Origin: Litoditis marina
Lineage: Eukaryota > Nematoda > Chromadorea > Rhabditida > Rhabditidae
Direction: 5' to 3'
Length of the DNA stretch: 64,000 bases
Assembly: GCA_964036275.1 (NCBI GenBank)
Contig: OZ038439.1
Location: 15,236,330-15,300,329, forward strand
Positions 23,978 to 32,999 of this stretch are shown piece by piece. Below the pieces are notes generated by a model. It saw only the letters and a program-made list of their open reading frames with translations, was not told the origin of the DNA and did no database searches. The stretch's first letter is position 1; every line of letters starts with the position of its first letter. A program made the position numbers and the translations under genes.

Positions 23978-24137
23978 AAATCTTGCACTTTGTCATTGCT
24001 CGTTTCTGAGTTCTGCTGTGTTCAATATGTTTCACGTGACTGTGTTTCACAATGGACTAAGAGTCGTTTCTGAGTTCTGCTGTGTTCAATATGTTTCACG
24101 TGACACGTGTTTCACAATGGACTAACAGTATACTCTA
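23978..24137 (+). repeat. CACGTG-type element with internal 65-bp duplication, copy G
   Basis: Right half of the element, with the segment from GTTTCTGAGTTCTGCTGTG through CACAATGGACTAA present twice in tandem (about 24001-24060 and 24064-24125). It sits between two ABF exon-1 relics. Confidence 0.6.
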
Positions 24138-24185
24138 TTCTTGAATATAAATGAAACTAAATAAGTAAGTATCTATTTATAGAAA

Positions 24186-24290
24186 ATGAAGATGTCGCTC
24201 ATGATTGCAGTCCTCGTAAACTTGTATCTTCATCTTCTACCGTGACGTGTGACATAAAAACTTTTCAGTCAGAAGAAAGTACTTTTTGCT
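24186..24290 (+). pseudogene. ABF exon-1 relic upstream of gene 3
   Basis: MKMSLMIAVLVN from 24186 matches the gene 3 signal peptide. A frameshift follows, after which SSSTVTCDIKT can be read in another frame, closely resembling gene 3 (SSAVTCDIKQ). A TTTATAG before the ATG resembles the spliced-leader acceptor of gene 3. No second exon of its own. Confidence 0.65.
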
Positions 24291-24393
24291 AGCGTTCACA
24301 CTTTTGAGTTTAAATATGATTCAATCAGTAACACACTATTCTCTTAAATACAAATAAAACGGAATAAGTATTTATAATTAATATTTCTAGAAA

Positions 24394-25340
24394 ATGAAGA
24401 TGTTCCTCATCGTTATAGTCTTAATGACCTTTCTGTCCTTTTCGTCCGCGGTCACCTGTGACATAAAACAACCGGCACTGGCACGTGCCGCCTGTGTGGC
24501 CTCGTGCATGATTCAGGTGATTTTGTTAATTCTATCTTATTTGAATTGAGTTTGTCAATACTGTTAAATGTCGTCTTATGGTCTCAGGAGACCGAAGAGC
24601 AACATGGTTTCTCGTAAAGCTGCTATATCCTAGTTTTGAGTAGACGCGTTGCATGTCGCGCGGCATTGTCATGTGAATGTCACGTGGACTGATAAAACTA
24701 ATATACGAGTTATTTGTGCTCTCTGATCTCAATACAGTTAAAAACAGCCCAAAACAAGTTGTGTCCAGTCTCCTTTGAAGTAGGACGATTGTATTGACCG
24801 ATTCCGACGCAACGGTCCTTTAAACTGCAATACGTTTTTCAATTGCAGTTTAAAGGGCCGAAGTGTTGGGCCTTGGTCCACATAATCGTCCTTAATCGAT
24901 ATGATTTATAGATCTTTTGTATTCAAAAACACAGGATTGGGAGAGAATAGTCAGGACACGTAGGTGGGAACGTACCATTTTCACTGTTTTAAAAAGTACA
25001 TTTTCGGGAAATGTGAAAGAAACTTCTTTTATGGGAAGTTGTTCTGGGGGAATCAGATTTTCGAAAGCTGTCGAGAGTATATTTGCGAAGGATTAAATTT
25101 TTCTGAAAATGTTATTCTTCAGACATCTGGAACAAACATCTTACTGAAACACTTACTTTCGAAGACTGTTAAAAGAAACACTGTTTTCTTATGTGTTTTT
25201 TTCTCCAGAACTGTGGTACCGGATACTGCAAGAAGCGCGGCGGAAAAGGTATATGTGCGTGTTCCCGGTGTGCCAAAGGAGGCAACATTCCCGATGTCAC
25301 AATAAATGTCGGAGCTGGCAAAGGGAAGGGCAGGGGATGA
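24394..25340 (+). CDS. ABF-type antimicrobial peptide (gene 3)
   Basis: Intact ABF peptide of 84 residues from exons 24394-24516 and 25209-25340 (phase 0 junction). Residues 1-19 are a signal peptide ending SFSSA. Eight cysteines follow in the family pattern: VTCDI, RAACVASCMIQ, then NCGTGYCKKRGGKGIC, ACSRC. The motif GTGYCKKRGGK is the ABF hallmark. A basic glycine-rich tail (GAGKGKGRG) follows, which in other ABF precursors is a C-terminal extension. TTTCTAG at 24390, three bases before the ATG, is a likely SL trans-splice acceptor. A poly(A) signal is at 25360. The intron holds two nested inverted-repeat elements. Secreted, presumably acting against gut or surface microbes. Confidence 0.9.
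24586..24774 (+). mobile_element. AGGAGACC-type element inside ABF gene 3 intron
   Basis: Matches 49003-49183 in reverse orientation over most of its length (shared word GAGCAACATGGTTTCTCGTA). Ends are AGGAGACCG at the left and AGTCTCCT at the right; the flanking TTAA is eroded (TTGA at the right). It has about 16 extra bases relative to the other copy. Confidence 0.65.
24781..24891. mobile_element. Hairpin element with AGGACGATT ends
   Basis: Starts TAGGACGATTGT and ends ATAATCGTCC followed by TTAA (24892-24895). The centre is a hairpin at 24814-24859 with arms GGTCCTTTAAACTGCAAT and ATTGCAGTTTAAAGGGCC. A partial copy is at 11208-11293. It abuts the AGGAGACC element, suggesting nested insertion. 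Confidence 0.55.
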
Positions 25341-25569
25341 TTTAGACATATTATATTTGAATAAACTATTTACAAAAAAAGTTTTATGTTTCATTTTGCA
25401 AATAAGCTCCATTCTTCAAATCGCAATGCTACAAAGTAGCACGAAAAACGGAGCCATGAACAACAAAAAGTACGTTTTTTTTTCACTCAAAAGTAGAGGT
25501 AAGAGTTGGCATAGAAAAAACAGCGGGAGAAAGTGAGCAGAAGTATAAAAACGAAAAATAGGTTTATGT

Positions 25570-25790
25570 GTACTCAACTGATTGTAGAGGAACCATTTCC
25601 CTTGTTCATTTTGTTAATAGTCATATCTCAATATCGGTCGATAGTCTCATTCCGCGCGGTTTTAATTTGACCACTCTGCTCATACATGTATAGAATATTC
25701 ATTTCTTGTTATTGCACACTGTTCCGACTTTTCTCGAATGAAGACTAAGACCTGGCCAACGCCATCAAAAGTCCAATCAGAGTAGTTGAG
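25570..25790 (+). repeat. Segment duplicated at 31428-31640
   Basis: About 210 bases downstream of ABF gene 3 recur upstream of ABF gene 5, sharing CGATAGTCTCAT, GCGCGGTTTTAATTTGACCA and TATTGCACACTGTTCCGACT. This links the two ends of the cluster by segmental duplication. Confidence 0.75.
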
Positions 25791-26764
25791 CTGAAAGTAA
25801 AACGAAAACCCTAAAACTGATATGGTGATTTCGAAAGCATAAAAACTAGGTTCGGTGGTTTCATAAGCTGAGAAACGTATAGTATGCCATTCGAGCAAAA
25901 ACAGACCGTGAGTACGGAATGCTACAAAACGGTATCAATTGTCTTGAAAATACCATATGATCATGGTCTTAACCAATCGGGGAAAATGCTTGGAGTATGG
26001 GTTTCGACCCAAAGTAAGTTGAATAGAGCAACAAGTGGCTGAAGTCTTGTGATTCGAATACTCATTGTGTCTTGCCTCATAAGTTGTTTGCGCTAAACGA
26101 ACAAATGTATCTTATACTTCGTTTATCGTTGTCCTTGTGCAACGCTTGCAACTCGATCGAATGTTCAATTTTCTATTCTGTAACGACGGCAGATTGATTC
26201 TAGAGGCTTTTGAGAGTGAAATAACATACACCGAAAAATTTCCAAAATCTTTCACAAGAGGGAAATTAGGAATTAGTCAACTTCTAACTTTCGAAGGTAC
26301 AAGTGCGTCTAGCAAACTCAGTTTAACTCATTACATATCGTTCTATGACATTTCCAGTTCGATGATACTTGATTAAGTGAAGCTGTCTGCACGTAGGTTA
26401 CGGCCAGCCATGTTGTATCGTATTGGAAATAACTAGTTTTAAACGTTTTGCAGTTGGGCTACAGCCCAGACGTAGTATTGTACGACAAAAACGAACGACC
26501 CATTTTTAGTAAATGTGACAAAAATACAAAATTTGATTAGTTGCACTGATATTTCATGCTACTGCATATTTGTAGGGCGGGACTTGGAAAAAAAATGAGG
26601 TTTAACGAGGTAATAAAACAAAGTGTCAGAGGCCTGCACTAACAAGGACGATTATGATTCATATAGTCGTTGCCAACGGAAAGGCGGGAGGGTACTGTAT
26701 ATCTCACTTTCTGCTGTGTACGCACTCATGTCTTTGATTCCAAAGCTTACCGGTTACCTGCTCT

Positions 26765-26830
26765 AATAGCGCAGTGGTTAGCGCCCTGCCACGAATATTT
26801 TGCTCGCATGTTCGATTTCGAAGAGAGACA
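26765..26830 (+). repeat. tRNA-like sequence (A and B boxes)
   Basis: TAGCGCAGTGGTTAGCGC from 26767 is a textbook tRNA D-arm/A-box sequence and GTTCGATTTC at 26810 is B-box-like. The acceptor and T stems do not pair convincingly; probably a tRNA pseudogene or a tRNA-derived repeat. Confidence 0.45.
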
Positions 26831-28079
26831 GAAATTTATAAATTTGGCATCCACTATACATGATCTATATATTGAATGAAATCACACATTGTAACGGAAT
26901 TCAAGCAGTTTTGAGAATAGGCTACAGCCATGCGCAACTATTTTTCCAGAGAATAGTTGACCATCTAAACAAACAACAGATGAATATTTACCTTAGAGAA
27001 CAAACAAAAACTATTCACTCACGTGTGCGAGAATTTTCCACCGCGGCGGTTACCTACTTTCTCGATAGCAAAGTTGAGACAAATAGTGAATAGATCCTTT
27101 GACGGAGAAACCAACTATAGATTACTATAAGAAATGCAGCAAATGTGGATGAGTTTGATAGACAAACCGAACTTTACCGACAGAAAGTTGTAGACATACA
27201 TTTTATTCCTCGATTACCGTTTTGGAAATGAAGTCAGAAAATACGACTACTGTAGTCAGTGAACGAATAGGGAAAAAATTGGGATTACTTCTGGTAAAAC
27301 ATCAACTTTTCTCACTTGGAAGACGAGAGCACATATGAATCTGAATCAATGGACAATTAGGAAAATGGAAAATGGCTCGAATAGAGTCAGATCGATTTTG
27401 AGATTGCAGGAGAATGCGCAATAGCGAAAAGAAAACAATCTGATGCAACAGCTTGCGACAATGGAAAATGTGCTCACCGAACAGGATAATGGAACCATAA
27501 TTTTAATCTAATGAAAAAACGTACCACCTCTCTGTTTTCTTAGGAACCCTTCTTGTTTCGTTCCTTCGGGCTCCGACAGTATCCTGGTCCTTCCGTTGTA
27601 GTGGAATGTAGGAGTTTGTCAGACGTTTCTTGGGCTGAAATGGGCTGATTTTAGTATTTGAAGACGTTCTTGTGCAAAAACACCAAAACATGTTTGCCTC
27701 TTTCGTTGAAATATATCCAAACAACGCATCTACCTCAATGTCATGTATGGGAAGGTAATCGGACGCAGTAGTTTTGCAACTTCACATGAAAAATTATTCA
27801 TCGTTTTACCTAAAATATTTTTTGAATTGACTTGTAAATGATAATTGTGTCTTAACTTAGCGTACTGTGTACAATTTTTTTGTGAATAGCAATCGTACCC
27901 TCACTTTGTACAAAATTGCCGTTAATGACACACGTGTCTAACCCAATTTCGTCCAATATTCAACTTTGTATAATTGTTCTGTAAATGACAATCGTGTCCT
28001 AACTAACCACGTTTTGTACAACGTTGATGAATAAGGGGAAACTGATTAAATTACTACTTGAATTTTCCCAACTACTCGT

Positions 28080-28650
28080 TATTGACTTCACTCTATACAA
28101 ATTGGCCAACATGCCTGAACACTCGATACTTTTTTTTGTGATTGACCAACGAGCCATAAACTAATTTTATCCAAATTTTCTGTGATTGGCTCACAAAACA
28201 AGAGTTGCTTAGGAGCTTAGGTAACTAATTGATATAGCGCACACATTTATTACTGACTTCACGTTGAAAACTCTTCACCTGACTGGTGTACGTGTCATAT
28301 TTTTGCACTGTGTGAAATCAAATTTTTTGTGATTGGCCAACAGGCCCTTAACTTTTCTCCGTCAAACTCTTTTGTAATTGGCCAACAAGCCCCTAACTGC
28401 GCGCGCATCCATTCCAAAGTCATCTCTACGACTTTCTTCTCTTTGCCAGAGGAAACTTCTCTCAAGTCTGTCCCAGTTAATCAGACTACTCGAACGGCCC
28501 ACATTCCATTCAATCGCTGAACATATTTCCAGCGAGATTCTACACTGCTCAAAAGCAGGACCATTCCTTTACTTGCAGACATATCTGCCTCTTTTTCAAC
28601 TTTGTGGCCGTGCCTAGGGCTTTCAAAACTTCTGTGAATGGTCAACAGAC
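28080..28650. repeat. Array of GATTGGCCAACA-type repeats
   Basis: The word TTTTGTGATTGGCCAACA with variants, followed by (A/G)GCC, then TAAC, occurs at about 28098, 28136, 28185, 28329, 28375 and 28636 with uneven spacing. Each contains an inverted CCAAT box. No coding function seen. Confidence 0.5.
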
Positions 28651-29444
28651 CTACGTAGGATTTCAATTTTTTGATATTGTATTTTTTAACCGGTGAACGA
28701 AATTCGATCAAAATGATAAAAACGCAACTTTCAAATGCGTTTGAACGAACCAAATGACTTTTGGGGCTGGCGCAATTCGCGAAAATTACTGTGAAAAAAA
28801 TTCAAAAAGACCAGTTATTTGGCGGCGCTTCACAAACTACAAATTGGGTACTTTGCTGTTTAGCAAACAAATGCTCGTTTCTCCTGACACTAATATTGGC
28901 TTTGTTACAGTTTTTCGCAAGTAGTGTAGTCTGGTATAGCTTTTGGTTATGCTCAACAGAGCTACCTAGACAAGCGACATGTGAAAAAAACCGGGAAAGA
29001 AAATAGAAGAATAAACGAAATTTGCACAACTACGAGGCCTAACCAGAGGGAATTACAGTGGATCTCACTCCGCTGCTACCAAGATAGGTTCGAAATGTAC
29101 CTTACATTTCGGATGGAAACCATTTCATGGAAACAACAGAACAACTAGAGAATAAAAGTTTACTAGTAAAAACCATAAGAGCGACGGGATATGAGAGAAA
29201 CGGAGATGAACGAGTGGGTACGGTAGAGACGGTGACCGCGTCCGGTCGGTGAGATCTTGATATCTGGCTTCCTGGGCTTATAAGCTGCGACGTTATCTGG
29301 AAAGAGATCATTCACGTCATGCAATCATAATATGTGTTGCATGTCATAATGGTAACGCAATGATGACTAAAGGGAAAGATATGGGAAAGTTAGGGTTATT
29401 TCTGAGTTGTAAAACTGACTTGCTTTCTCTGTTTCTACAAAGCG

Positions 29445-29940
29445 TCATTTGGAACACACGAACTTCTCAATTATACGCAATGAACACAACTTTAAAATAA
29501 AATTTTCTCCATGCTTCAAAATATTCTTGTATTCGCTTTTTTCAACCACTCATAATTGAATGATTGTTCTATTCAATTTCTAAATGTGAGACCTGGCCAA
29601 ATAAAAAAGTGAATGCTGATTTTGGTTTCTGTTCAGAACAGAGTGTATATTTTACAACACAAATTCGTGCAATCTTTTGTAATTCGCAGTTTAATACATA
29701 ACGAAAAATAACGGTTTTTACGTGTTTTATCGAAATGAGCACTTCTTCTATGATTTACCATTATCTTTATCCATATATGTTTGTGTACCGTTGTCTTTTG
29801 TGTGATGAATATATTATATATTTTAGTATAATGAGGGTGTTTCTCATGATCGTGGTGCTCGCGTGCTTCGTCTCTGTCTCTCCCGCTGCAACCTGTCAGT
29901 CAAGTTTCTGTGTTGCAAGCTGCTACTTTCAGGTAATTAG
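29445..29940 (+). repeat. Upstream copy of the ABF gene 4/5 tandem duplication
   Basis: The region upstream of and including exon 1 of gene 4 matches 31675-32165. Shared words include ACGCAATGAACACAA, CCACTCATAATTGAATGATT, GTAAGACCTGGCCA or its variant, and GTACCGTTGTCTTTTGT. The period is about 2.2 kb. Confidence 0.8.
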
Positions 29941-30712
29941 CCAACTAAAAATGTGATAGTGCATGTAGGTCAATGAGATCACAGACAGTCAAATAAATTC
30001 TGCGTCTCTCTGACCTGCGATCTCTCTCTCACGCTGCAACATATGTCTGTCACATTTTCTTTGTCTTGGACGGTACCAGCTTCAAGTAGTATGAGTACTC
30101 AGACAACTCCTTGTCAATTAGCAAGCCACTTTTGTACCGGTATCGACGAGAGAGTGTGCAGGTCAGAGAGACGCAGACTGTCGCCGCCTTTGCGGCATCA
30201 TGACTCTTTCGCTTATGTAACTTGCAAATCGGAGAAAATGGGCGCCAATGTGTCTGAGTTCCGTAAATTTCATTCCAGAATAGTGAACACTTGAGGTGGT
30301 TCTCGAATGTTGTTTCGACGGATGGTCTAATAACAAGTAATGTATAACTCTTTCAAGAATGACTATGCTTTCTTTACTCATTCAGAAACTTTCAATACTA
30401 ACTAGAATAGCTATACTAAAAGTAAATTGAATAGTAACATGAAGTTAGCATTCTAATGAGACATCGTGCACTTTGTTATTGCACGTTTCTGAGTTCTGCT
30501 GTGTTTAATATGTTTCACATGACTATGAACAGTATAGTTTCCTTAGTATACAAGTAGAAGTATGGAAAGGACTGGAAAAATAATAAATTAGTTGTTTTAA
30601 AAAGTAAAGTTTTCAGAACTGTGGAACTGGTTACTGTAAGCAGCCGGGCAGTAGATTTTCGTGCAAGTGTTCCGACTGTCCCAACGGAATCAACTTCGAT
30701 CTACATTTCTGA
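29831..30712 (+). CDS. Short-spaced ABF-type peptide (gene 4)
   Basis: Exons 29831-29932 and 30617-30712 join in phase 0 to give 65 residues. The signal peptide (about residues 1-20, MRVFLMIVVLACFVSVSPAA) is followed by eight cysteines: ATCQSSFCVASC in exon 1, then NCGTGYCKQ, SCKCSDC in exon 2. Only four residues separate Cys1 and Cys2, against eleven in genes 1 and 3, so the N-terminal loop is shortened. The usual KKRGGK stretch is replaced by KQPGS, and no basic tail follows NFDLHF. TTTTAG at 29826 before the ATG is a likely trans-splice acceptor; AATAAA is at 30731. The intron holds a decayed exon-1 duplicate and a CACGTG-type element. Confidence 0.82.
30033..30085 (+). pseudogene. Intronic duplicate of ABF exon 1 end (gene 4)
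   Basis: Inside the gene 4 intron lies a decayed copy of the 3-prime half of exon 1, starting GCTGCAAC and ending ACCAGCTTCAAGTA. It resembles gene 5 exon 1 more than gene 4 exon 1. The donor has changed from AGGT to AAGT. Confidence 0.6.
30412..30536 (+). repeat. CACGTG-type short inverted-repeat element, copy H
   Basis: Plus-orientation copy in the gene 4 intron: starts TATACTAAAAGTAAATTG, has GAGACATCGTGCACTTTG and GAGTTCTGCTGTGTTTAA, and ends GAACAGTATA. Confidence 0.7.
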
Positions 30713-30945
30713 GCGGAAAAAGCAAAATAAAATAAATGATGTTAGACATAATAAATGTAAATGAACTCGTTATTCCATTTTATTTTTTCATGCTCTTGAG
30801 AACTCAACGGATAGACAAATAGAGAGAAATAGAGAGAAGAATGTGTTCCTGCACCTTGGTAAGTGTAGTTTCATCTCATCCGAACGTGTTACAGTGAGAT
30901 TTGTTAAGGTATTGTTTTGAAGCTCTATGCACGACTCAAAATTAA

Positions 30946-31381
30946 AGAGACCATTTGCCTAAAATCTGAAACTTTCGGAGCTGAAAAAATGTATTCTATT
31001 GTGTTTCAATAGTCATCAACAACCTTAGAAATTTTAAATGAGAAATAAATGCCTAATCCCATTGAATACATACCCGAACTTGAACGTTTTCACTGTGACG
31101 CTATCCAGTTTGGTTAATTAGTTTTTCAATGAATTTGATTTTTTCAAACATTTTTTGTATCCTGATAGGCTTTGAGACGTATTGGAAATATTTTTGTTTT
31201 TCTATCAGCATTTTCTCAATTTTTTGCACGTTACTCGTACTCGGTGTACATTACGTATATCGATTTTATGAGAAAACAGAGCAAGATGAATATAAAAAAG
31301 TTCTATGTTCAAGTTCAGGTTTTCAAGCTCTATTTGATGAAACTGCTGGCTCGAAGGTCAACATTAGAGAGAAATGGTCTC
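30946..31381 (+). mobile_element. TTAA-type non-autonomous element, about 436 bp
   Basis: Preceded by TTAA at 30942-30945 and followed by GTTA, a one-base decay of TTAA. Termini AGAGACCATTT and AAATGGTCTC are inverted repeats. The body matches 8601-9037 in the opposite orientation and, in part, 47880-48110. ORFs at 31129-31420 fall inside it and are not genes. Confidence 0.65.
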
Positions 31382-31427
31382 GTTAGGGCGTCAAGTTGTA
31401 ATATGTGTTGTATTGTTTAATTCCAGT

Positions 31428-31640
31428 ATACTCAACAACTTACAACTGAACCATTTTCTCTGGTTCATTTTGCTACGAGTCATATATCTTAATATTAGTC
31501 GATAGTCTCATCCTGCGCGGTTTTAATTTGACCATTTCGCTCATACATGTATAGAATATACATTTCTCGTTATTGCACACTGTTCCGACTTTTCTCGAAT
31601 GAACATCATCTAAGACCTGGTCAAGGCCATCAAAAGAGTT
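31428..31640 (+). repeat. Segment duplicated from 25570-25790
   Basis: Second copy of the roughly 210-base segment described at 25570, lying just upstream of the gene 5 duplication block. Confidence 0.75.
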
Positions 31641-31674
31641 GTTAAAGGGACTTTCTCTCCCTTGAACAAATCGT

Positions 31675-32165
31675 CAGTAAGGACACACCAGTTTTTCGAT
31701 TTTACGCAATGAACACAATATTAAAATGAAGTTTTCTCCATGCTAAAAAATATTTTTGAATCTCACTTCTCACTTTGTATTTATTTTTGAACCACTCATA
31801 ATTGAATGATTGCTCTGTTCAATCAATAAATGTAAGACCTGGCCAGTTGAAAAAGGTAAGTGCCATTTTATTCTGTTTAGAACAGAGTGTATAGCTGACA
31901 ACACACATTTGTGGGATTTCTTGTTATTGAAAACTTTTCTAGAGCAGAAAAATAAAGATTTATGAGCAGTCTTTTATCTTTCTCCATATTTGTGTGTACC
32001 GTTGTCTTTTGTTTGATGTTTTTTTATAAAGATCATATATTTTAGTATAATGAGGGTGTTTGTCATGATCGTGGTGTTTGCGTGCTTCGTCTCTGTCTCT
32101 GTCGATGCAACATGTCAGTCACGCTTCCTCTGTCTGGGAAGGTGCCAGCTTCAGGTGATTAGCCA
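31675..32165 (+). repeat. Downstream copy of the ABF gene 4/5 tandem duplication
   Basis: Matches 29445-29940 and includes gene 5 exon 1. The similarity continues into the intron through the CAATGAGATCACAGACAG segment. Confidence 0.8.
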
Positions 32166-32933
32166 ACTATAAATGTGATAGTGTATGTAGGTCAATGAGA
32201 TCACAGACAGTCAAAGAAATTCTGCGTCTCTCTGACCTGTGCTCTCTCACGCTGCAACCTGTCTGTCACGTTTCCTCTGTCTTGGAAGGTGCCAGCTTCA
32301 GGTAATAAGAGTACGGAGAGACAATTATTCTAATTTTATGTAATTATCAAACTAAGAGAGTGAGAGATATAGAGGTCAATGCGACCGCAGACAGACTGAG
32401 ACTGTCTGCGCCTCTCTGACCTGCACACTCTCTCGTCGAGATAGCTACAAAGAGGGCTTGCTAATAAGGAGGGAGTTGTTGTCTCATACACTTTCATCGA
32501 GACTAGTACGGTGAGATTAGAAACATTACCATATATAATGTGAATATTATCGAAAACGTTCACAACTTCGCATTCCATTATGACTCCCTTCCTTTAACAC
32601 AGTGTTCGCAAAGATGCTTGACATAGCTGAAGTTTGCATTCGAAAAGAGTCAGTGGAAACTCCAAATGTTAACGGCAGGAGTCTTCGTACGATTGATGTG
32701 AACTATACGTATTCTGGAATATCCCGGTGCCACCTTAATAATCTACTCAATTTTGTTTCAAACCTGTGGGAAACAATAATTTAAATTGTTCCGAGATGTA
32801 TTGTTTTCAGAATTGTGCTACTGGTTATTGTGAGGAGCCGGCCAGTAGAAATATATGCGTGTGTTCTGGGTGTACCAACGGAACCATCATCAAAATAGAT
32901 GTCGGAGCGGAGAAAAGAAAGAACAGAACATAA
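32050..32933 (+). CDS. Short-spaced ABF-type peptide (gene 5)
   Basis: Tandem duplicate of gene 4. Exons 32050-32154 and 32811-32933 give 75 residues in phase 0. The signal peptide runs to about residue 20 (MRVFVMIVVFACFVSVSVDA). The eight-cysteine pattern is ATCQSRFLCLGRC in exon 1 and NCATGYCEEP, ICVCSGC in exon 2. Cys1-Cys2 spacing is five residues, still much shorter than in genes 1 and 3. Unlike gene 4 it keeps a basic tail (GAEKRKNRT). Its second exon is closer to genes 1 and 3 (ICVCS) than is that of gene 4. TTTTAG at 32045 before the ATG is a likely trans-splice acceptor; AATAAA is at 32952. Confidence 0.85.
32251..32301 (+). pseudogene. Intact-frame intronic duplicate of ABF exon 1 end (gene 5)
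   Basis: Seventeen codons in the gene 5 intron read AATCLSRFLCLGRCQLQ and end at a perfect donor (CAG then GTAATA), almost identical to the real exon end. There is no acceptor directly upstream, so it cannot be spliced in as a normal internal exon. It is the better-kept copy of the relic at 30033. Confidence 0.65.
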
Positions 32934-32999
32934 TTTTAACATGAAAATGTGAATAAACTATTAGTTCCATCTGGTATTCACTGAAGTTATCGATGTTTC

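Larger units (their letters stand above)
25900..29440. other. Spacer between ABF genes 3 and 4
   Basis: No gene recognised in about 3.5 kb. It contains a tRNA-like sequence at 26.77 kb, loosely tandem repeats of the GTAAATGACAATCGTGTC type (27.83-28.02 kb) and a series of GATTGGCCAACA-type repeats (28.08-28.65 kb). Confidence 0.5.

Noticed and set aside
31129..31420. Two overlapping plus-strand ORFs of about 85 residues
   Set aside because: They lie inside the TTAA-type element and are not preserved in its other copies.
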